DNA of 10,814 bases from Leptofilum sp050292445 (GTDB lineage: Bacteria > Chloroflexota > Anaerolineae > Promineifilales > Promineifilaceae): assembly GCA_050292445.1 (NCBI GenBank), contig JBNKLQ010000218.1:1-10814 (forward strand), given 5' to 3'. Both the position numbers and the translations under genes were made by a program. Shown here piece by piece: positions 1-5,932 of the stretch. Within the stretch, counting starts at the first letter, position 1. Each line of letters opens with the position of its first letter. The notes below the pieces were generated by a model. It had not been told where the DNA came from. It did not search any database and saw only the letters and a program-made list of their open reading frames with translations.

Positions 1-2
1 TT

Positions 3-650
3 ATTGTCCAGAACAATCTTCAACCACTACGCAATATCATCAAACGAAAGGGGCTTAAATGGCCTGGAGGGGATCCTCGGGCCATGTTTGAGTATGAAGA
101 TCGAACTATCTTTAATGAGGATAGTGGACAACCAACCTCCATTGATATGGTTATACTCAACAGCGACGATCAGCCAAAGATTTTTATTGAATCGAAATTC
201 GTCGAGCAAGAATTTGGTGGTTGCTCAGTGTTCGGTGCGGGTGATTGCGATGGCCAAAATCCTGCCAGCGACGTGAATATGTGCTACCTTCACCACATTG
301 GCCGTAAATACTGGTCGTTGATCAAAAAGTTTGGCATTGACGGTGGCCAAGTGGGCCAAGACGCGTTGTGTATACTTGCTAATCATTACCAGTTTTTCAG
401 AGAAGTTCTTTTTGCTTTAGAACATCAAGGCATCTTTATTCTACTATGCGATGAACGGAGTCCTGTCTTTTATACTAACGGGCCGCAAGGGGCAAGAGGT
501 GTGATGCCATTTTTAACAGGTCTGCTACCCGAACGATTACGGCCGTTTGTTTCTTATATAACTGTGCAAGAGCTTGTTGCTGAAATCGCCGCGTCTGCCC
601 AACACGAATGGGTTGGCGAGTTCAAGAAAAAGTATGGCCTCCCGCTGTAG
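3..650 (+). CDS. PD-(D/E)XK nuclease-like protein, 5' end cut off by the window
   Basis: The frame is open from the first bases and reads as plausible protein (residues IIKRKGLKWPGG before the first Met at 84), so the true start lies outside the window and the Met at 84 is internal. Counting from that Met, Asp21 in TSIDMVI followed by Glu36-Ser-Lys38 in IFIESKF gives the D-x14-ExK spacing of the PD-(D/E)XK nuclease fold, with hydrophobic beta strands around both. Three Cys follow (47, 55, 67), then His-His and a KYW motif. From memory this resembles the PGN_0703-type putative restriction endonuclease family, but I cannot run a search. If the active site is intact it should cut DNA. It ends with TAG at 648-650. 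No methyltransferase is visible in the window, so a restriction role is only a possibility. The nuclease fold is moderately certain; the family name is less so. Confidence 0.62.
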   Translation: MVQNNLQPLRNIIKRKGLKWPGGDPRAMFEYEDRTIFNEDSGQPTSIDMVILNSDDQPKIFIESKFVEQEFGGCSVFGAGDCDGQNPASDVNMCYLHHIGRKYWSLIKKFGIDGGQVGQDALCILANHYQFFREVLFALEHQGIFILLCDERSPVFYTNGPQGARGVMPFLTGLLPERLRPFVSYITVQELVAEIAASAQHEWVGEFKKKYGLPL

Positions 651-767
651 CGAGTGCTGTGGGTGAGATCTTCACCATCTTACTTTTTGGCTTTTTAGAT
701 TTGGTATTTGGGTACGGCCGTTCAACGGCAGGCAACGGATTTTTTGATGGTTTGAGTAGGAGATACA

Positions 768-1160
768 ATGACGAACTTACGACTATTAACACTAGATGGC
801 ATCGGTAACGTGGTGTTAGGTTTACCGCTCTTGTTGATTCCGGGACTGGTGTCTAAATTTCTGGGACTTTCTAAACAAACGGCAACTTTTTTCCCAATTA
901 TTCTTGGTGCGGTATTTGTTGGGATTGGGATAGCATTGTTAATGGAAAGGTTCAAGCCCTCATTAGGCGGGCTGGGGCTTGGTGGCGCAATAAGCATCAA
1001 TCTGACCTTTGGCATCGTGTTGGCTGGCTGGCTTATTCTCTCCGGGACAAACCTCTCATTTCAGGGGACACTCGTATTGTGGCTGCTGGCACTGATTCTT
1101 GTCGGTATTAGTGTTGCTGAGGCGTTGTCATTGTGGCAGAAGCCAAACATTGGACAATAA
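768..1160 (+). CDS. Small four-helix integral membrane protein, function unknown
   Basis: The protein has 130 residues and is almost entirely hydrophobic. Four membrane segments are visible at about residues 10-32, 40-62, 71-92 and 100-123, separated by short loops (FLGLSKQT after helix 1, MERFKPS after helix 2) and ending in a short polar tail, LWQKPNIGQ. The start is supported by an AGGAGA ribosome-binding site about five bases before ATG 768. I do not recognise the family; it is of the size and shape of many uncharacterised DUF membrane proteins, and no catalytic motif is visible. It lies 117 bp after the nuclease-like gene and only 22 bp before the AlkZ-related gene, so it may share a transcript with the latter. 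That it is a real coding gene is well supported; its role is unknown. Confidence 0.75.
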   Translation: MTNLRLLTLDGIGNVVLGLPLLLIPGLVSKFLGLSKQTATFFPIILGAVFVGIGIALLMERFKPSLGGLGLGGAISINLTFGIVLAGWLILSGTNLSFQGTLVLWLLALILVGISVAEALSLWQKPNIGQ

Positions 1161-1182
1161 AATAACTCCGCGTGATAAGCTT

Positions 1183-1731
1183 ATGATCAAAACATTTGAA
1201 GAAGCCCGCTACTTAATCCGCGAACTGCAAATCTGCACCATTTTTGCGAGCGAAAAAAGCAACCTACCCTCACTTTGGCAACAGATCGATTTGCCGGAAA
1301 AGCAGGCAGGTGAGAAAGGTTGGGGTGAAAAGGTGTCCGCAGTCTGGGATTGGAAAAACCGCCTCCCCGCCACGTTCCCCGACGAGATTTTCTACGGCAA
1401 AATCAAAGGCGGCTTTGCTGTGCTAATGACGATGGATTATTTGCGCAATGTCCATTTTGCCTCGGCCTATAAACCTGTCGAGCAGTTGAATCGATTAGCC
1501 AGGTACATTTTTGAGATGATTCGCAATGAGCCCTGGGAAACAACAGACTTGCGCAATGAGGTGATGGAGGCGCAGGGCTGTTCAAAAAGTCAATTTGATA
1601 CCGCCTTAAAGAATCTGCAAATTTCGCTGAACATTGTTCGGTCCAACGATCCTGGCATCGAGCGCGATACCTGGTTGGCCTTTCAAGAGCTTTATCCAGA
1701 CATCTGGGATTTGCATGTTACGGAAGAATAA
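1183..1731 (+). CDS. AlkZ-related protein (DNA-glycosylase-like family without proven activity)
   Basis: I place the start at ATG 1183 (MIKTFEEARYLIRELQ), giving 182 residues; the frame is open further upstream but overlaps the preceding membrane-protein gene. Recognisable stretches are FASEKSNLPSLW near residues 18-29, LPEKQAGEKGWGEKVSAVWD near 33-52, then a W-W-x-LP-x-TFP-x-EIFYGKIKGG-like region and YLRNVHF. The C-terminal third (NEPWETTDLRNEV, then SQFDTALKNLQ) looks like a winged-helix segment. From memory this matches the family labelled AlkZ-related, named for similarity to the AlkZ/HTH_42 DNA glycosylases that unhook alkylated or cross-linked bases. Whether it has glycosylase activity cannot be told here. 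The ribosome-binding site is weak (GATAAG). No membrane segment is seen, so it should be cytoplasmic. Confidence 0.6.
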   Translation: MIKTFEEARYLIRELQICTIFASEKSNLPSLWQQIDLPEKQAGEKGWGEKVSAVWDWKNRLPATFPDEIFYGKIKGGFAVLMTMDYLRNVHFASAYKPVEQLNRLARYIFEMIRNEPWETTDLRNEVMEAQGCSKSQFDTALKNLQISLNIVRSNDPGIERDTWLAFQELYPDIWDLHVTEE

Positions 1732-1742
1732 ATTTGAGGGGG

Positions 1743-1754
1743 AAACGGCCGTTT
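1743..1754. repeat. AAACGGCCGTTT palindrome in a convergent gap
   Basis: This perfect 12-bp palindrome (14 bp with the flanking G and C) lies between the convergent AlkZ-related gene and the MpsC-like gene. It is one of 17 ACGGCCGT octamers in the window. It has no T-run, so it is not a convincing intrinsic terminator on its own. Confidence 0.8.
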
Positions 1755-1784
1755 CAGGTCAACAAACTCGGGAAACGGAGAAAT

Positions 1785-1827
1785 AGGACACAGATTAACA
1801 CAGATAGACGCTGATTTTTATTTTTTA
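1785..1827. repeat. Short dispersed-type intergenic repeat with two CACAGAT units
   Basis: The stretch contains GACACAGATTAACACAGATA, i.e. CACAGATTAA followed by CACAGATAGA, and then GACGCTGAT and a T-rich tail. From memory, very similar intergenic words (reverse complement ATCTGTGTTAATCTGTG) recur in several bacterial phyla as non-coding dispersed repeats. Only this copy is visible in the window, so its repeat status cannot be shown here. It lies in the 123-bp gap between two convergent gene ends and overlaps no credible ORF. Confidence 0.4.
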
Positions 1828-1854
1828 TGGGAACTGATTAAATGATGCTGATGT

Positions 1855-2223
1855 TTACACCTGGTATTTTTCCTCTAAATTCGTATTTGTCGTCAGCACC
1901 ACAATCCGTTCCCCCGTCTTGCTGCTTATATCCGTGTGCAGACTCACAACCTTAGCCCCTGTAATCTCGTGAACTATTTTCTCTAATAACGGCCGTGACG
2001 ATTCAAACAACTGCCGCCGCGTCTCCTTCACCAACGTCCGGCTGCTCTCATTCTCCGCCAGCTTTTGCTCCGCCGGAGTTAACATTCCTTGCAGGCGGAC
2101 AAAAATTATATCCTCGACAACATACGTCCGGGCATCCTTCGGGCCACGCCCCAAATACTCCTTCTCAAAACGCACAATCGCCTTCGTCAATTCCGCTTCA
2201 ACCTGTCCAATTGTCCTTGCCAT
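1855..2223 (-). CDS. MpsC-family (DUF2294) protein
   Basis: This 122-residue soluble protein carries the layout of the DUF2294 family, now called MpsC: an N-terminal helix (residues 1-24), the GRGPKDARTYVVED segment (25-38), a hydrophobic strand plus LQGMLTPAEQKLAE (44-57), an Arg/Glu-rich helix (62-88), and a final KVVSLHTDISSKTGERIVVL beta region (91-110). There is no signal or membrane segment, so it should be cytoplasmic. A GAGGGA ribosome-binding site about eight bases before the ATG supports the start. In staphylococci mpsC is associated with a membrane-potential-generating system containing a NuoL-like protein, MpsA. Here the gene is divergent from an Mrp antiporter operon whose first subunit is NuoL-like, so a functional link is likely but inferred. 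No MpsB (DUF2309) is present in the window. The biochemical activity of the family is, as far as I know, unsettled. Confidence 0.85.
   Translation of the reverse strand: MARTIGQVEAELTKAIVRFEKEYLGRGPKDARTYVVEDIIFVRLQGMLTPAEQKLAENESSRTLVKETRRQLFESSRPLLEKIVHEITGAKVVSLHTDISSKTGERIVVLTTNTNLEEKYQV
1989..1996. repeat. ACGGCCGT octamer inside the MpsC-family gene
   Basis: This copy of the window-wide palindromic octamer is read on the minus strand as Ser-Arg-Pro-Leu, so it is in the less common CGG-CCG frame. It has no decamer extension on the right side (GTGA follows). Confidence 0.7.
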
Positions 2224-2409
2224 CGCTCACGTCCCTCTAATTCAAAGTCCCATGATAATATCCCCAAATCCTGTTTCAAGAAAACATAGATTAATCCCCA
2301 TTTTTGTTAGAAAGGTATAAGAACCAATTCAGTCTATTGCTTTGCCCCCACAATTATGCTATTTTCCACTTGTCAAGCAGACAAAACAAAGAATCTATTG
2401 ATTAGTTGC

Positions 2410-2458
2410 AAAGTAGGCTGACACTCAGACAAATTCAATGTGAGTGTCAGCCTACTTT
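2410..2458. terminator. Perfect 18-bp stem-loop, possible terminator or leader structure
   Basis: The left arm 2410-2427 (AAAGTAGGCTGACACTCA) pairs perfectly with the right arm 2441-2458, with a 13-nt loop at 2428-2440. The arms start with AAA and end with TTT, as in a bidirectional terminator, but the downstream T-run is weak (TTTATTTG). Neither adjacent gene ends here, since both neighbours start away from this region. It could stop read-through coming from the left flank, or fold in a long leader of mrpA. Confidence 0.55.
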
Positions 2459-2502
2459 ATTTGTGGCAGATTGGGCAAAGGGTAGTAATACCAGTTGCTA
2501 TT

Positions 2503-2550
2503 TAGGCCAACAGAGGATGGAAACGGCCGTTTCCATCCTCTGTTGGCCTA
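2503..2550 (+). terminator. 48-bp perfect palindrome with 8-T run, terminator-like, upstream of mrpA
   Basis: Two perfect 24-base arms meet at 2526/2527 without any spacer. The arms begin TAGGCCAACAGAGGATGG and the centre is AAACGGCCGTTT (2521-2532), one of the window's repeated palindromes. Eight T's follow directly at 2551-2558, the signature of an intrinsic terminator acting on plus-strand transcripts. It lies 68 bp before the mrpA start, where no plus-strand gene ends, so it may insulate the operon from upstream transcription. If the operon is transcribed from further upstream it would instead act as an attenuator. In DNA it could extrude as a cruciform or serve as a two-fold symmetric protein site. 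Confidence 0.75.
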
Positions 2551-2572
2551 TTTTTTTTGCAGACCTTATTTA

Positions 2573-2601
2573 GTGACGCTGACACTGGGTTAATAGATAA
2601 T
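2573..2601 (+). promoter_or_regulatory. Candidate promoter of the mrp operon
   Basis: GTGACG (2573-2578) as -35 and GATAAT (2596-2601) as -10 are separated by 17 bp and match the sigma-70 consensus at 4/6 and 5/6 positions. It lies just after the palindrome and its T-run, which fits transcription starting fresh for mrpA. The predicted start would be near 2608, leaving a leader of only about ten bases. An alternative pair is CTGACA (2579-2584) with TAGATT (2602-2607). Weak evidence only. Confidence 0.3.
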
Positions 2602-2618
2602 AGATTAGGGCTGGTACA

Positions 2619-5483
2619 ATGACGTTATTGATGGCGATTCTCATTTTGTGGGTAGGGGCCTTAGCTGCCTGGGGGTTGCGGCGATGGCTGCCGCGAACGG
2701 CCGTTCGTGGCTGGCTCCTCGCTGTTTTCCCCTTAACCAGTTTTAGCCTGTTGTTATGGCAAACGATTGGGTTGGGAGAGACAGCCATTGTCTCCACCCT
2801 CCCTTGGATTAGCCAACTCAACCTCAGTCTAAGTTTCTACTTCGATGCTCTGGCTGCCCTCTTTGCCTTGCTCATCACGGGCATCGGCACGCTCATCATC
2901 ATTTACGCGGGCTACTACTTTGCCAACGACGACGACGCCCACCGTTTCTTCAGCTATCTCTTCCTCTTTACGGGCATGATGTTAGGTGTAGTGCTGGCGG
3001 GTGACGTGGTAACCCTGTTCATCTTTTGGGAAGGCACCAGCATCACCAGTTTCTTGCTAGTCGCTTACAAATACCAATATGAATCGGCGCGACGGGGGGC
3101 GTTTAAGGCGTTGTTCATCACTGGCGGAGGCGGCATCGCCTTGCTGGCCGGCCTGCTATTTCTCAGCTTCATCGCTGGCGGCACCGATTTTGCCACCATT
3201 CTTGGCAGCGGGGAGGCCATCCGTGCCAGCGAACTGTATCTGGTGGCGTTGGGGCTGGTTGCCTTTGGTGCCTTCACCAAATCAGCCCAAACTCCAGCCC
3301 ACATCTGGCTGCCAGAGGCAATGAGTGCGCCGACTCCAGCCAGTGCTTTTCTGCACAGCGCAACCATGGTCAAGGCAGGCATCTACTTGCTGGCGCGGCT
3401 CAATCCCGCTTTGGGGCAGACGGAAGTCTGGTTTTGGCTGCTCAGCATCTTTGGCCTGGTGACGATGTTGACTGGGGCATATTTGGGCACCAAGCAGAAT
3501 GATTTGAAGGCGTTGTTGGCCTATTCCACTATCTCCCAATTGGGCATTTTGATGATGCTGATCGGGCAAGACACGGAGATCGCGTTTAAGGCGTTGGTGA
3601 TTGGCATTGTGGCGCACGCATTTTACAAGTCGGCTCTATTTATGCTGGCTGGAGTGGTGGATTTGGCGGCGGGAACGCGGGAACTGACGGGGTTAGGTGG
3701 GCTGCGGCGGTCGATGCCGCTGACGTTTGGCTTGGTGGTGATAGCGGCTTTGTCGCTGGCGGGCCTGCCGCCGTTGTTTGGTTTTTTGGCGAAGGAGACG
3801 CTGTTGGCAACGGCCGTTCACCCCTCCCTCCCCACAACCATCTCCTGGCTCTTTACCGGAGCTGTCATCATAGCCGCCGCCTTTAAACTGGTGCAGGCTG
3901 GTCTAGTGGCGATAGACGTTTTTACAGGACAGCCACGCCAGCCCAACATTCAGGCACGGGAAGCAGCCAAAGGGATGCTGCTGATGCCCGCCATTCCTGC
4001 CTTGCTCTCGCTGGCCTTGGGCTTGCTGCCAGAACCGCAAGCTATCGCCGACTTTTTCGGGGCAGCCGCAGCCGCCAGTTATGGCGACAAAGTGAAAGTG
4101 TCGTTTGCCCTATGGACGGGGCTGAACGTGCCGTTGCTGCTGTCATTAGTGGCGATAGGGTTGGGCAGTTTGCTCTTTTGGCAACGGCGGCGGTTGATCA
4201 CGTGGCAGCATAGCCTGCCAGTTTGGTCATTCAATAATTTGCATGATGGCGTGCTGGCGGCCATTAACAAGGCGGCTTGGGGAGCAACCCGGCTGCAAAC
4301 AGGACAACTGCGCCTATATTTGACGGTGATGCTGCTGGCGATGTTGGGGCTGGTGGTGATCTTGAGTGGGGGACAGTGGCCGACTTTCGCTGGTGCGGGG
4401 GATGGATTGGCTGGGCTGCAAGTGGAGTTTGACATCATTCGCTTGTTGGCCTTGCTAACGGCCGTGAGCGCGGCTCTGGCCACCGTCGTCATCAAACGAG
4501 ACTTCTTTGCCATTCTGGCTTTGGCGGTGGCCGGGTTGGGGATTGCTATTTATTTCGCGGTGGAACCTGCGCCGGATGTGGCTCTGGTGCAGATTGTGGT
4601 GGATATTTTGGCGACGGTGATTTTGGTGTTGGCGATCGGCCGTTTGCCCCGCCGCCAACGAGAAGAGGCCCAAAGGTTAAATGTGGGCGTGCAGTGGCGC
4701 AATTTGTTGGTGGCAGTGCTGGGCGGTTTGCTAATGACGATCATCAGCTTTAGTGCCCTCATCTCGCGGCCACGCCCCAGCCTGGTGACTCCATTTTACA
4801 GCCAAAACGCCAAACTCCTGACGGGAGCCAGTGACATTGTGGGAGCCATCATTGTTGATTTTCGCGCCCTGGATACGCTGATCGAAATTGCCGTGTTCAG
4901 CCTGGCGGGGCTGGGCGTGTACACCCTACTCCATTATGCGGCGCGGAAGCATGATGATCATGGGAAGGCAGTGGATGCGTTGGTGTGGCAGGAGGAACGG
5001 CCGTTCCCCACCCAAGGCATCGGCGGTAGACATACCTCCATCTACATCCGCAGCGTAGCCAATATCCTGCTGCCAGTGGCTCTGATGATTGGCCTCATCC
5101 ACATGCTCTACGGCCACGATCAACCGGGTGATGGCTTTACGGCCGGGGTCATTATCAGCCTGGCGATTGGCCTTAAATATGTAGTCTTTGGCTTTCGGGA
5201 GACACGGCAGCGGTTGTGGTGGCTCTATCCCCGCCAAATTATTGCTGTGGGCGTGCTGCTGGTCATTCTCAATGGGGCAGCGGCAATACTGCTCAATGGC
5301 TTTTTCCTGGCTCCCGTTGACTACGGCGATCTGCTTAATTTGCCCCTGCCCGCCGGTCTCAAACTGAGCTCTGGTTTCCTCTTTGAAGTGGCAATTGCCC
5401 TGGCCGTGCTGGGGAGTGTGAGTTTGATGTTGGACACATTGGGACGGCCAGCGGTAGATGTGGAGGCGTTACAGGAAAAGTAA
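2619..5483 (+). CDS. mrpA: Mrp-type cation/proton antiporter subunit A fused to subunit B (MrpAB)
   Basis: This 954-residue polytopic protein is the largest subunit of the Mrp antiporter, which exchanges cytoplasmic Na+ or similar cations for protons. Residues about 63-113 match the NuoL N-terminal domain and 125-420 the proton-antiporter membrane domain. Visible channel residues are Glu138 (FIFWEGTSITSFLL), Lys221 (FTKSAQTPAHIWLPEAM), Lys252, His333-x3-Lys337 and Lys392. Residues 605-675 are the MbhD/DUF4040-like part, with Asp662 in VALVQIVVDIL where relatives usually have Glu. Residues 735-775 (LDTLIEIAVFSLAGLGVY) are MbhE-like. From about 805 the chain is a complete MnhB domain (SIYIRSVANILLPVALMIGL, then GHDQPGDGFTAGVI), so A and B are fused, as in known six-gene Mrp operons. 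ATG 2619 has only a weak AGGG site about nine bases upstream. Confidence 0.95.
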   Translation: MTLLMAILILWVGALAAWGLRRWLPRTAVRGWLLAVFPLTSFSLLLWQTIGLGETAIVSTLPWISQLNLSLSFYFDALAALFALLITGIGTLIIIYAGYYFANDDDAHRFFSYLFLFTGMMLGVVLAGDVVTLFIFWEGTSITSFLLVAYKYQYESARRGAFKALFITGGGGIALLAGLLFLSFIAGGTDFATILGSGEAIRASELYLVALGLVAFGAFTKSAQTPAHIWLPEAMSAPTPASAFLHSATMVKAGIYLLARLNPALGQTEVWFWLLSIFGLVTMLTGAYLGTKQNDLKALLAYSTISQLGILMMLIGQDTEIAFKALVIGIVAHAFYKSALFMLAGVVDLAAGTRELTGLGGLRRSMPLTFGLVVIAALSLAGLPPLFGFLAKETLLATAVHPSLPTTISWLFTGAVIIAAAFKLVQAGLVAIDVFTGQPRQPNIQAREAAKGMLLMPAIPALLSLALGLLPEPQAIADFFGAAAAASYGDKVKVSFALWTGLNVPLLLSLVAIGLGSLLFWQRRRLITWQHSLPVWSFNNLHDGVLAAINKAAWGATRLQTGQLRLYLTVMLLAMLGLVVILSGGQWPTFAGAGDGLAGLQVEFDIIRLLALLTAVSAALATVVIKRDFFAILALAVAGLGIAIYFAVEPAPDVALVQIVVDILATVILVLAIGRLPRRQREEAQRLNVGVQWRNLLVAVLGGLLMTIISFSALISRPRPSLVTPFYSQNAKLLTGASDIVGAIIVDFRALDTLIEIAVFSLAGLGVYTLLHYAARKHDDHGKAVDALVWQEERPFPTQGIGGRHTSIYIRSVANILLPVALMIGLIHMLYGHDQPGDGFTAGVIISLAIGLKYVVFGFRETRQRLWWLYPRQIIAVGVLLVILNGAAAILLNGFFLAPVDYGDLLNLPLPAGLKLSSGFLFEVAIALAVLGSVSLMLDTLGRPAVDVEALQEK

Positions 5484-5486
5484 TGC

Positions 5487-5514
5487 GTATTGTGTAGAAA
5501 AAATTACGCAATAC
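5487..5514 (+). promoter_or_regulatory. Hairpin in the mrpA-mrpC gap
   Basis: GTATTGTGTA (5487-5496) pairs with TACGCAATAC (5505-5514) over ten positions including one G-U, with the eight-base loop GAAAAAAT. It starts four bases after the mrpA stop codon and ends about 15 bases before the AAGGA ribosome-binding site of mrpC. There is no T-run, so I read it as an mRNA processing, stability or translation element and not as a terminator. Confidence 0.4.
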
Positions 5515-5534
5515 AGAATATCTGGGATAAGGAT

Positions 5535-5867
5535 ATGGAACTTTTATTAGCAATTGGCATTGGCATATTGTTTGGCTTGGCGCTTTACCAGATGTTGCAG
5601 CGCAATGTGATTCGCTCGGCGATTGGTGTGATTTTGTTAGGCAGTGCCATCAATCTCTTTTTACTGGCAGCAGGCAATGCCGATGGGCAGATGCCAGCTT
5701 ACAGCACCTTTACCGGGACACAGGCGGATGCGCTGCCGCAGGCGTTGGTGTTAACAGCCATTGTCATCAGCATGGGTGGCCTAGCCTTCATCCTCTCCAT
5801 GCTCTACATCATTTCCGTGCGCTACCAAACGAGCGATTTGGATGCGGTGGATGGATTGAAGCATTGA
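5535..5867 (+). CDS. mrpC: Mrp antiporter subunit C (NuoK-like)
   Basis: I choose ATG 5535, preceded by AAGGA, over the upstream non-ATG extension; this gives 110 residues, the usual size for MrpC. Three membrane segments are visible at about 1-20, 27-46 and 70-95. The family signature ADALPQALVLTAIVISMGG (64-82) is clear; most relatives have DPLPQAL, so Ala replaces Pro here. MrpC is homologous to NuoK of complex I and sits in the membrane between the A and D subunits. It follows mrpA by 51 bp and precedes mrpD by 65 bp, both gaps unusually long for this operon and both containing hairpins. Confidence 0.94.
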   Translation: MELLLAIGIGILFGLALYQMLQRNVIRSAIGVILLGSAINLFLLAAGNADGQMPAYSTFTGTQADALPQALVLTAIVISMGGLAFILSMLYIISVRYQTSDLDAVDGLKH

Positions 5868-5881
5868 GGATGTAGTTAGGC

Positions 5882-5932
5882 AATTGGGTAATTAGCCTTT
5901 GTTCAATTACTCAATCACCCAATTACTCAATT
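5882..5932 (+). promoter_or_regulatory. Possible competing hairpins in front of mrpD
   Basis: AATTGGGTAATT (5882-5893) can pair with either of two copies of AATTACTCAA, at 5905-5914 and 5921-5930. The second pairing extends to 12 positions with one G-U and ends at 5932, the base just before the mrpD ATG. The two pairings exclude each other. The 12-base direct repeat CAATTACTCAAT is at 5904-5915 and 5920-5931. No Shine-Dalgarno sequence is visible before ATG 5933. A role in setting mrpD translation is inferred; simple-sequence chance is the alternative. Confidence 0.4.

Larger units (their letters stand above)
2224..2618. other. 395-bp divergent intergenic region upstream of the mrp operon
   Basis: No ORF with a credible start and composition lies here. 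The region separates the start of the minus-strand MpsC-family gene from the start of mrpA. It contains a stem-loop at 2410-2458, a 48-bp palindrome at 2503-2550 with a T-run, and a possible promoter at 2573-2601. The first 180 bases (2224-2405) are AT-rich and should hold the promoter of the MpsC-family gene; reading the minus strand, a TATTAT hexamer lies about 35 bases before its ATG, but I see no good matching -35 box. Confidence 0.6.

Noticed and set aside
608..808. 66-codon plus-strand open frame after the nuclease-like gene
   Set aside because: Spans a stop codon region and a gap in the wrong frame, and overlaps both flanking genes without start signals.
2410..2550. Transposon ends, a MITE or a CRISPR repeat pair
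   Set aside because: The two inverted repeats differ in sequence, no target-site duplication or transposase is visible, and there is no regular repeat-spacer pattern.
2224..2618. Riboswitch (for example Na+-sensing) in the mrp leader
   Set aside because: Only simple stem-loops are seen; I could not find a multi-branched conserved core that I recognise. A covariance-model scan would decide.
3065..3617. Minus-strand open frames inside mrpA (3065-3382, 3282-3617)
   Set aside because: No recognisable motifs, no ribosome-binding site, and full overlap with the conserved channel domain.
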